Shown here one piece after another: positions 1 through 6,600 of a DNA stretch of 7,297 bases. The stretch is from NCBI GenBank assembly GCA_020627425.1, contig JAHKXX010000049.1, forward strand, positions 1 to 7,297. Direction: 5' to 3'. Under the pieces are notes generated by a model, which was given only the letters and a program-made list of their open reading frames with translations, ran no database searches and was not told the DNA's origin. This DNA is from a bacterium. GTDB taxonomy: Bacteria; Bacillota; Clostridia; Oscillospirales; Acutalibacteraceae. Each line of letters begins with the position of its first letter. Position 1 is the first letter of the stretch. A program made the translations under genes and the position numbers.

Positions 1-778
1 CCTTTACTATTTTGTCAAAGCCTGGAGCAAATTTGTCAAACTCCTCTTTTTCGTTGCACTCCTCATAAAGACGGAGAACACGCCGCGTCATGTCAAATAT
101 TTTCTGCTCGGTAACAGGATACTTTTCCGTTGTTTCCTTGTCCTGACGAAGAATAAAATACTGCTTATGCGAGATAAAGCTGTCCGTTTTCCAGGACTTA
201 GCTTCTTTCAGCAGCTCTTCTCCTATCTCTCCCACAGGGATATTGTTTATCCTGCACTCTGCAAAGCATTTTCCCTCTCCGTTATTAGACAGGAAGATCT
301 TTACCGCACACATCTTCTGATTTCCGATATGTGTTGCTATCTTGTCCTTTGTCATTTGCCAGTATTTATCAAAAGCCATTTCGATCCTCGGACCTACGGC
401 AACTATGTTTCCGGTATATGCCTTCCAGCGGTGCTTTTTTCCGAGATATTCACTGGTAAGCTCTCTCGGTTCGCTGTCGGCGCAGGACTTTATAACTGAA
501 TCCATCAGACCGAGCTTCAGTCCGAACAGATTCATATCGACAGCCTCCTTGTCGGTAGAACCGGCGCTTGCACTCGTATCAACAATGGTGCTGCCCCATA
601 CGGGCGAGGACAGGAAGTAACCCATGGTTACCATAGATCCCTTCTGCTCGTATATGACCGGGCTTAGTTTTATAAACAGATTCTGAAGCTTTACGCTGTC
701 GCCGTCAATGACTGCTCCAAGCTCCTTATACATCTCGCATAGTTGGTCCTTAACGTAAGAAATATCAATGCTTGCCAT
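1..778 (-). CDS. Uncharacterised protein overlapping nadD, possibly DUF6348-like (3' end outside window)
   Basis: The frame opens at ATG 778 and stays open to the left edge, giving 259 residues with no stop, so the C-terminus is missing. The start is well supported: a strong Shine-Dalgarno (784-791) lies 5 bases upstream, and the first 14 bases overlap the end of nadD, so translation is probably coupled. There is no signal peptide or membrane segment, so it is probably cytoplasmic. I see no catalytic motif. Visible layout: an N-terminal helix and a GD turn (VIDGDSV, 23-29); a beta-rich part (about 31-68) ending in a small-residue run (DTSASAGST, 67-75); a helix (77-99); a W-x-x-Y-x-G-N stretch (118-124); a second alpha/beta part (about 132-210) with a Trp/Lys-rich turn (KSWKTDSF) and a strand (KQYFILRQ); then a charged helix. 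From memory this order of elements resembles DUF6348 proteins, which have no known function. The gene is a confident call; the family is not. Confidence 0.8.
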   Translation of the reverse strand, partial: MASIDISYVKDQLCEMYKELGAVIDGDSVKLQNLFIKLSPVIYEQKGSMVTMGYFLSSPVWGSTIVDTSASAGSTDKEAVDMNLFGLKLGLMDSVIKSCADSEPRELTSEYLGKKHRWKAYTGNIVAVGPRIEMAFDKYWQMTKDKIATHIGNQKMCAVKIFLSNNGEGKCFAECRINNIPVGEIGEELLKEAKSWKTDSFISHKQYFILRQDKETTEKYPVTEQKIFDMTRRVLRLYEECNEKEEFDKFAPGFDKIVK

Positions 779-1379
779 GTGTATCCTCCCTGTATAATTT
801 GTTTTTCTCTATATATTCATAAACCGACGGTACAAGCAGGTGCCTGTACTCCTTTGTGTCGGAAATACGCCGTCTTATATCGCTTGATGAAACGGTACTG
901 ACCTGTATATCCAGGACCTCGGTTTTGCAGCCAAGTTTCATAAGCAACCGTGCGTGCTCTCTCAGTGCAGCGGCGTCGATCCCCTCTCTCGGAACGGTGC
1001 AGACAGTTGCAAGAGAGAAAATGATCTCCGGATTTTTCCAGTTTTCTATAGTCATAAAGCTGTCGGCTCCGGTAAAGAGATAAATCTCGTCCCCGGGATA
1101 AAGCGTATGCAGCTCCTGTAGGGTACGGAAGGTATAGCTTTTGCCTTTGTTTTTTATCTCTATATCGGATACGACGGTATTTTCCATATCACAAAAGGCA
1201 AGACGGCACATATTAAGCCGATGCTGTGCCGTCGCGGCGCCAATACTCTTGAAAGGGGAAACAAAGGCAGGAATAATCAGCAGTCTGTCAAGGGACAGGC
1301 TTTCGTATATACCCCTTGCAAGCTGACAGTGACCTATATGTACAGGGTCAAAGCTGCCGCCGAATACTCCTGTTTTCAA
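765..1379 (-). CDS. nadD: Nicotinate-nucleotide adenylyltransferase
   Basis: This enzyme transfers AMP from ATP to nicotinate mononucleotide, giving deamido-NAD, the step before NAD synthetase; it is cytosolic. The 204-residue product has the length usual for bacterial NadD. It carries the nucleotidyltransferase signature GGSFDPVHIGH at residues 7-17, with the two ATP-binding histidines H14 and H17. It also has the substrate-side stretch KGKSYTFRTL (78-87), the GADS motif (104-107) followed by a Trp (W114), and SSSDIRRRI (164-172), the family's ISSTxIR motif with Ser in place of Thr. The start is TTG: a GGGGTGA Shine-Dalgarno ends 4 bases upstream, and the signature sits at the expected distance from residue 1. 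The gene begins 16 bases after yhbY stops, a common pairing, but it is followed by an unfamiliar overlapping gene and not by yqeK or rsfS. A TTG start may keep translation low. Confidence 0.96.
   Translation of the reverse strand: MKTGVFGGSFDPVHIGHCQLARGIYESLSLDRLLIIPAFVSPFKSIGAATAQHRLNMCRLAFCDMENTVVSDIEIKNKGKSYTFRTLQELHTLYPGDEIYLFTGADSFMTIENWKNPEIIFSLATVCTVPREGIDAAALREHARLLMKLGCKTEVLDIQVSTVSSSDIRRRISDTKEYRHLLVPSVYEYIEKNKLYREDTHGKH
784..791 (-). promoter_or_regulatory. Ribosome binding site of the gene starting at 778
   Basis: On the minus strand this reads AGGGAGGA, five bases before ATG 778. It is the best match to the anti-Shine-Dalgarno sequence among the starts in this window, and it lies inside the 3' end of nadD. 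It supports a real gene reading off the left edge and fixes its start. Confidence 0.8.
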
Positions 1380-1383
1380 TGTA

Positions 1384-1391
1384 TCACCCCT
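1384..1391 (-). promoter_or_regulatory. Ribosome binding site deciding the TTG start of nadD
   Basis: The minus strand reads AGGGGTGA, ending 4 bases before TTG 1379, in the 16-base gap after the yhbY stop. No ATG lies suitably placed for this site, and the NadD signature begins only seven residues after the TTG. I therefore take TTG as the true start. Confidence 0.7.
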
Positions 1392-1395
1392 GTTT

Positions 1396-1698
1396 TTATT
1401 TCTTCCTGCTTTTCGGAAGCACTATCTTCGGTTCCTTTTCGTTTCTGCGGTAAAGCACGAATTTAGAGCCTATGACCTGTACGACCTCGCTTTTTGTCTG
1501 CTCTGCAAGGTAGGCGGCGTAGTCCGCAGCACTTTCTTCGGCGCTCTCGAGCACCTTTCCCTTTATAAGTTCTCTTGCAGTCAGCGCGTCGTCAGCCTGC
1601 TTTACTATCTGTTCGCTCATACCGCCCTTGCCTATCATCAGGATCGTATCCTCATTCGAGGCTATAGACTTAAGATAAGCTCTCTGTTTACTCGTCAT
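1396..1698 (-). CDS. yhbY: YhbY/CRM-domain RNA-binding protein
   Basis: This is a single-domain CRM (chloroplast RNA splicing and ribosome maturation) protein. Bacterial YhbY binds pre-50S particles and is thought to help 23S rRNA and large-subunit maturation in the cytoplasm. The 100-residue product has the family's usual length. It opens with TSKQRAYLK, has the RNA-binding GxxG loop as GKGG (23-26), then ARELIKGKVLE (41-51) and a closing strand VVQVIGSKFVLYRRN (72-86), followed by a basic tail ending KSRKK. Two ATGs lie six bases apart (1704 and 1698). The Shine-Dalgarno AAAGGA (1707-1712) is 2 bases from the first and 8 from the second, so I place the start at 1698; use of 1704 would add two residues. 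It lies between rdgB and nadD, as in many Firmicutes. The alternative name is YqeI. Confidence 0.93.
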   Translation of the reverse strand: MTSKQRAYLKSIASNEDTILMIGKGGMSEQIVKQADDALTARELIKGKVLESAEESAADYAAYLAEQTKSEVVQVIGSKFVLYRRNEKEPKIVLPKSRKK

Positions 1699-1706
1699 AT
1701 TCATAT

Positions 1707-1712
1707 TCCTTT
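1707..1712 (-). promoter_or_regulatory. Ribosome binding site deciding the yhbY start
   Basis: The minus strand reads AAAGGA in the 12 to 18 bases between the rdgB stop and yhbY. It is 8 bases from ATG 1698, a normal distance, but only 2 from ATG 1704, which is too close. This favours the shorter 100-residue product. Confidence 0.65.
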
Positions 1713-1716
1713 CAGG

Positions 1717-2316
1717 TCATACCCTCCCGAGCTTCTTTTGCAGCAGATCCACAAGCTCACTGAGTGCTCTGCCGCGGTGGCTTATGGCGTCCTTCTGGGT
1801 CTTTGTAAGCTCGGCAAAGGTTTTGTTGCCGTCAACAAAAAATATAGGATCGTAGCCGAAGCCACCATTTCCGCGCGGAGCGTAGCCGATGGTGCCATCA
1901 CATTTGCCAAAGGCAAACAGCTTTTCTCCGTCGGGGAAGCAGCAGCAGATCACACATTCAAAATGCGCTGTCCTGTCGTCGCTGCCGCTGTCGCGAAGCT
2001 CTGTGAGGAGCTTGTCTATTTTTTCCTCATCTGTAGCGCCCTCACCGGCATAGCGTGCGGAGTATACTCCGGGTCTGCCGCCGAGTGCGTCCACGACCAG
2101 TCCCGAGTCGTCCGCAATAGAAGGATAACCCGTAAGCTTGCAGGCGCTTTCTGCCTTCAGCTCGGCATTTTCTTTAAATGTCTCGCCTGTTTCTTCTACC
2201 TCCGGCAGCTCTTTTCCAAGCTCTTCGGCTGTAGTAGGAAAAATTCCCAACGGCGAAAGGATCCTTTCCATTTCTTCTATCTTATTAGGATTATTTGAAG
2301 CAATTACAAATCTCAT
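1717..2316 (-). CDS. rdgB: RdgB/HAM1 family XTP/dITP pyrophosphatase
   Basis: This enzyme hydrolyses the non-canonical purine triphosphates XTP, ITP and dITP to monophosphate plus pyrophosphate, keeping deaminated bases out of DNA and RNA. It needs Mg2+ and normally works as a cytosolic dimer. The product is 199 residues, the typical length. Family motifs appear in order: SNNPNK (7-12), ETGETFKENAELKA (42-55), ADDSGLVVDALGGRPGVYSARYAG (68-91) with D70 aligning to the catalytic aspartate of E. coli RdgB, GNGGFGYDPIFF (149-160) for base recognition, and SHRGRAL (179-185). A cysteine cluster, CVICCC (121-126), lies in the central strand, where most relatives have ordinary hydrophobic residues. 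The start is ATG with GAGGG 8 bases upstream. The gene follows ftsY after 59 bases and precedes yhbY. The call is secure; substrate range is inferred from the family. Confidence 0.97.
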   Translation of the reverse strand: MRFVIASNNPNKIEEMERILSPLGIFPTTAEELGKELPEVEETGETFKENAELKAESACKLTGYPSIADDSGLVVDALGGRPGVYSARYAGEGATDEEKIDKLLTELRDSGSDDRTAHFECVICCCFPDGEKLFAFGKCDGTIGYAPRGNGGFGYDPIFFVDGNKTFAELTKTQKDAISHRGRALSELVDLLQKKLGRV

Positions 2317-2321
2317 ACTCT

Positions 2322-2362
2322 ATTCCCTCTTTCATAATAAAACGGCGTCATTCCTCTTCATA
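2322..2362. repeat. Imperfect direct repeat in the ftsY-rdgB gap
   Basis: On the plus strand, attccctctttcata (2322-2336) and attcctcttcata (2350-2362) match except for two single-base gaps. On the minus strand both contain a purine-rich Shine-Dalgarno-like core. The copy nearer rdgB is its ribosome binding site; the other has no well-spaced start codon. The 59-base gap has no stem followed by a T-run, so I see no terminator in it. The repeat may be chance or a duplicated binding site. Confidence 0.4.
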
Positions 2363-2375
2363 TGTCTGTATTCGT

Positions 2376-3605
2376 TCAGTTTTCGCCGTTTCTCCAGCTT
2401 TTCAGCCATTCATCATCGGTATCTTCTTCTTTATCAGCCTCTGTAGTCCAGTTGAACTGTCTTGCGCTCTTTCTCTCGCGCTTTATTTCCTTCTTTTCTT
2501 CCTGTACGGTTTCCTTTGTATTATCCTCGGTATCGTCATCGCTTACGGCAGCGCCGCTGCGCCAGCTCTTGAGCCACTCGTCCTCTTCGTCGACATCATT
2601 GTTGTCATTCTGTCCGGTAATTTCACCCACAGGCTGATCTTCGGTATCACCGGGCGCAGTATCGCTCTCATAAAGCGAATTGCCGTTGTCGTCATAGTCA
2701 TCAGCAAACAGTGCCTTTGAAAACTCCTCGGGATCAAAGGGCTGCAGATCGTCTATCTGCTCACCGACGCCTATATATTTGACCGGGACATCAAGCTCCT
2801 CTTTTATTGCGAGAACTACACCGCCCTTTGCTGTACCGTCAAGCTTTGTAAGCACTATACCGGTTATACCGGCGGCCGTCTTGAATTCCTTTGTCTGGTT
2901 TACCGCGTTCTGTCCCGTGGTAGCGTCAAGCACCAGCAGCACCTCTTTTGCGCTGTCCGGCAGCTCACGATCTATTATCCTGTTTATTTTTTCAAGCTCT
3001 GCCATGAGGTTCTTCTTGTTGTGAAGTCTGCCCGCGGTATCTACAATGATTATATCGCTGCCTCTTGCCTTTGCAGCAGAGATAGAGTCAAACACTACAG
3101 CAGCAGGGTCAGAGCCTTCGTTTTGTTTTATTATATCGGCTCCGGAGCGCTGCGCCCAGATCTCAAGCTGGTCTATGGCAGCGGCACGGAAGGTATCGGC
3201 TGCGGAAAGTATTACCTTCTTGCCCTGTTTTGTAAAGCTTGCGGCAAGCTTTCCTATAGTAGTGGTCTTGCCGACACCGTTAACACCTATTACAAGTATT
3301 ATAGAGGGCTTTGTGCTTATATCAAGCTCCTGACCGCCGCGCAGCATTTCGCTTACGACGTCGGAGAGCAGTCTGTGTATTTCCCGGGGATCCTCTATCC
3401 CCTCTTTTTTTACCCTTTCCTTCAGCTCGTCGCAAATCTTTTCGGCAGTGTGTATTCCGACGTCGCCCATAACCAGAAGCTCCTCCAGCTCCTCGAAAAG
3501 CTCGTCGTCTATTTTTTTGAAGGATCTGAGCATTTCGTCGATCCTGCCGACAATAGCGTCTCGGGTCTTTCTGAGTCCCTCTTTTATCTTAGCAAATATT
3601 CCCAT
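2376..3605 (-). CDS. ftsY: Signal recognition particle receptor FtsY with acidic C-terminal extension
   Basis: FtsY is the membrane-associated SRP-family GTPase that docks SRP-ribosome complexes, through Ffh, at the Sec translocon. The product is 409 residues. The N-terminus (MGIFAKIKEGLRKTRDAIVG) can form the short amphipathic membrane-targeting helix, followed by the N-domain helices with LLVMGDVG (43-50). The G domain has G1 GVNGVGKTT (107-115), DTFRAAA (137-143), DTAGR (189-193), TKLD (253-256) and the closing GVGEQIDDLQPFDPEEF (279-295). The NG core ends near residue 300, where many Firmicute FtsY proteins stop. A further 109 or so residues, mostly Asp/Glu-rich, carry two DEWLKSWR motifs (342-349 and 398-405). 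E. coli FtsY has an acidic region too, but at its N-terminus. Start is ATG with AGGTGA 4 bases upstream, 33 bases after smc. The partner ylxM-ffh genes do not follow here. Confidence 0.97.
   Translation of the reverse strand: MGIFAKIKEGLRKTRDAIVGRIDEMLRSFKKIDDELFEELEELLVMGDVGIHTAEKICDELKERVKKEGIEDPREIHRLLSDVVSEMLRGGQELDISTKPSIILVIGVNGVGKTTTIGKLAASFTKQGKKVILSAADTFRAAAIDQLEIWAQRSGADIIKQNEGSDPAAVVFDSISAAKARGSDIIIVDTAGRLHNKKNLMAELEKINRIIDRELPDSAKEVLLVLDATTGQNAVNQTKEFKTAAGITGIVLTKLDGTAKGGVVLAIKEELDVPVKYIGVGEQIDDLQPFDPEEFSKALFADDYDDNGNSLYESDTAPGDTEDQPVGEITGQNDNNDVDEEDEWLKSWRSGAAVSDDDTEDNTKETVQEEKKEIKRERKSARQFNWTTEADKEEDTDDEWLKSWRNGEN
2391..2414 (-). repeat. DEWLKSWR motif, C-terminal copy, in ftsY
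   Basis: Encodes FtsY residues 398-405, followed by NGEN and the stop. The codons are GAT GAA TGG CTG AAA then AGC TGG AGA. Compared with the upstream copy, five of the eight codons differ, all synonymously, while the peptide is identical. Confidence 0.85.
2559..2582 (-). repeat. DEWLKSWR motif, upstream copy, in ftsY
   Basis: Encodes FtsY residues 342-349, preceded by acidic residues (DEE) and followed by SG, much like the second copy's flanks (DTD and NG). The codons are GAC GAG TGG CTC AAG then AGC TGG CGC. Each motif has two Trp three residues apart from a Leu-Lys pair, consistent with a short amphipathic helix. Confidence 0.85.
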
Positions 3606-3638
3606 AATATCACCTACTCTGTAAAACTAAGGAGTTGC

Positions 3639-6600
3639 CTATCGTGCTTCAAGCTTCAGCTTGCGGGCGACCTCTGCTGCCTTTAGTTCAAGCAGCTTTG
3701 AAATACCCCTGTCCTGCATAGTCACGCCGTACAGAACGTCTGCCTCCTCCATAGTACCTCTTCTGTGGGTTATACATATAAACTGCGTGTTGTCATTCAT
3801 ACGGCGCAGATACGCCGCAAAACGGTATACGTTTACATCATCAAGAGCTGCCTCTATCTCGTCCATAACACAGAACGGTGCCGGACTTACCTTCATGATC
3901 GCAAAATACAGGGCGATCGCCACAAGTGCCTTTTCGCCGCCCGAGAGCAGCTCTATATGCGACACTATCTTTCCGGGAGGCTCTACGGAAATATCTATTC
4001 CCGTGGTCAAAATATTTTCAGGATCGGACAGCGACAGCGACGCCCTTCCGCCACCAAAAAGCTCTACAAAGGTATGCGAGAAGTTTTCGTTTATCTCGTT
4101 GAACTTCTCGATAAAGATCTCTCTCATCTGCTTTGTAAGATCGGTTATAAGGTGAAGAAGCTCTGCTTTTGACTTTTCTACATCGCCTATCTGTGCGCTC
4201 AGGAAGGTATACCTCTCACTCACTTCCTTGTATTCTTCTATAGCGGATACATTTACGGAGCCGAGGGCTTTTATTTTCTTCTTTAGCTCTGACAGTCTGC
4301 GCTGTGCCTTCTGCGGATCGTCTATAGCAACAGCCACATCTTCTGCCTCGCGCTTTGTCAGCTCGTACTCCTCCCAGAGCTTTGATACTATATCGTCATA
4401 AGTTTTCTGAAGGGCTGCTCTGCGCTCATCAAGCCTTGCAAGCTCGAGAGCAAGGTTTTCCTTTTCGGTGTTTTTTTCGCGTTCCTCACGACGAAGGACA
4501 GATTGTCTGCCCTCCAGAGCCAGTCGCTCGGAGTTTATGTTATCTGTCTCACGCTGTTTTTCCTTTATTTGTTTTTCGCAGTCCTGTACCTCTGCGGTAA
4601 GGACTGTTATCTCGTTTTCGGCATCCTTTATTTTCTGTCTTGTCTGTGCTATCTCGCGGTCAAAGCCTGTGAGTCTGTCGTTATCGGACTCTGCTCTTAT
4701 AGACGCGTTTTCCTTTTCGGCTTTGGCTGCGTTCATCTCGTTCTGCATGGTAAGCAGCTCTATTCTCAGTCCCTGCAGCTTCTCGGTTATATCCTCGCGC
4801 TTTTGCAGAAAATCATTTCTCGAGCCTGTAAGGGTCTTTACTATATCCTCGTTGTTTTTTATCTGCTCGGCGTATTTCTTAAGATCGGCTTTCGCCGCGG
4901 TACAGTCTGCATTCAGCTCTTCCATTCGTCTCAGGGTGTCGGCTTTTTCGTTTCTGATATCCGACAGCATTTTTTGTGCAGACTCAAGCTCGCTCTGTCT
5001 GCCCTGGATCTCTGCCTCTATCTTCAGCTTGTCTCCTAACAGCTGCTGTATCCTGTCCTGAAGCTCTGTGAGCGCAGCGTTCTTTTTTTCGATATTTTTC
5101 TGAGCCTCGCTATAGCGGGCGAACTGCTCATCGCTTTTTTCTTTGATGGCTTTCGCCTGAGCCTTCAGCTTTTCTATTTCATCGGCTCTGCCGAGAAGTC
5201 CGGTGTTTTTCGTAAGTGAGCCGCCGGTAAGAGAACCGCCTGCATTTATCACCTGACCGTCAAGTGTTACCACTTTGAAACGGTAGGAATACCTTTTGGC
5301 AAGACTGACGGCACTGTCAAGGTCGCTCGCAACAACTATTCTGCCGAGAAGGTTCTCCAGTATTCCCTTGTAGCACTCGTCACACGAGCAAAGATCGCCG
5401 GCTATGCCGACGAATCCCTTGTTGCTGTCGAGTCCGCGCTCGTCCAGGTGCCTGCCCTTTATTGTGGACATCGGCAAAAACGTAGCCCTGCCGCCGTCAT
5501 GGCTTTTCAGAAAGCGTATAGCTGCCTTTGCGTCCTCGTCGTTTGTAGTCACTATATTCTGAAGAGCGCCCGAGAGAGCCGTCTCTATAGCCACACTGTA
5601 CTCTGACGGGGTCTTTATAACTCTTGACACGGGTCCGTGTATACCGCTGAGAGTACCTTTTTTCGACTCCTTCATCACCATCTTTACACTTCGGGTAAAA
5701 CCGTCAAGGTTGTTTTCGAGGTCTGTAAGTATCCTTGCCTTTCTGTATTGCTGCTCGCAGTCAAGTCGCAGACCCTCGGCTGTTTCCTTTATACTGTTGC
5801 TGTCTGCGACAAGCTCGTTTATCTCTGATTTTTTATCCTCCTGCTGCCTACTAAGCAGGTCTATATTTTTCCCGGAGTCGGCAAGCATTTTTTTATACTC
5901 GTCAACAATACCGGTAAGTGTGCCGATACGTGAGCTGACTTCATTTATGGAATTGTCCGTAGATTCGCAGCGCATTCTTAGATCGTCTATAGCCGACGCA
6001 GAGGTCATATAGCGTATTTTTGCGTCCGAGGACTTTTCGGTCAGACTGCTTAGCTCTTTATTTATTTTATCAAGCTTTTCGCCGGACAGACTTTCGTCCG
6101 TTTTTAGTGCCTCCAGCCTTTTTGTGCATCTCTGTATCTCGTCCTGCTTTTCGCTTATAGCAGACTGCGTTTTATTTATAACGGCGTCCTTTTCGATTAT
6201 AAGCTTTGTCAGCTCGCCGCTGTTGCGTTTTATTTCTTCTATGCTTCCCTGTACTCTGTCTATATAAATACTATTATGTTCTATATCGTTTTTCAGCACG
6301 GATATACGGGAACGCTTGTCGGAGCCTGTCTGCTCTATCGCAGAAATGCTTCTTCTTATCTCATCAAGGCGAATACCGTATTCGGAGTTTTTTGTATATA
6401 TCCTGTCGGTTTCCTCCTGTATATTCGTCAGAGCCTGCTCCGCGTCCTTGTGCTGATTTTGTGCTATAAGTATTTTATCATCCTGCGCCTTTATTTCCGC
6501 AGAGGAGCGCTCAAGAGTCTTTAACCAGAGGGCTATTTCAAGAGAACGCTTTTCCTCCGCGAATTTTAAATAGTCGCGCGCCTTCTCTGACTGTATCCTC

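Larger units (their letters stand above)
2379..2705 (-). other. Acidic, probably disordered C-terminal extension of FtsY
   Basis: These codons encode FtsY residues 301-409. The segment is rich in Asp, Glu, Asn, Ser and Thr, poor in hydrophobic residues, and probably disordered. It has three visible parts: an acidic linker (301-341) ending in the first DEWLKSWR; a middle part (350-397) with a basic patch, KKEIKRERKSAR (371-382), and the aromatic FNW (384-386); and the second DEWLKSWR, four residues from the C-terminus. The reading frame is continuous with the GTPase core and keeps ordinary codon choice, so this is not a frameshift artefact. The function is unknown; a protein-binding or membrane/ribosome-contact tail is inference. 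Confidence 0.8.

Noticed and set aside
167..620. Two plus-strand open frames in the left 780 bases
   Set aside because: The minus strand here has a continuous coding frame from 778 to the left edge with a strong start signal. The plus-strand frames are its shadows.
1738..2298. Plus-strand open frame of 186 codons opposite rdgB
   Set aside because: It mirrors the rdgB frame almost exactly, has no family resemblance and no convincing ribosome binding site.
2317..2375. Terminator in the largest intergenic gap
   Set aside because: No stable stem followed by a T-run is visible on the minus strand, so I treat ftsY and rdgB as probably co-transcribed.
2295..2720. Plus-strand frame encoding a hydrophobic, membrane-like peptide
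   Set aside because: It is antisense to the acidic FtsY tail. GAx codons (Asp/Glu) read in reverse give TTC/CTC-like codons, so a hydrophobic Ser/Phe/Leu-rich product is expected by chance.
3021..3686. Plus-strand open frame of 221 codons antisense to ftsY and the end of smc
   Set aside because: It lies entirely opposite strongly conserved FtsY and SMC motifs, and its Cys/Ser/Tyr/Leu-rich product looks like no known family. It is a shadow of minus-strand codon use.
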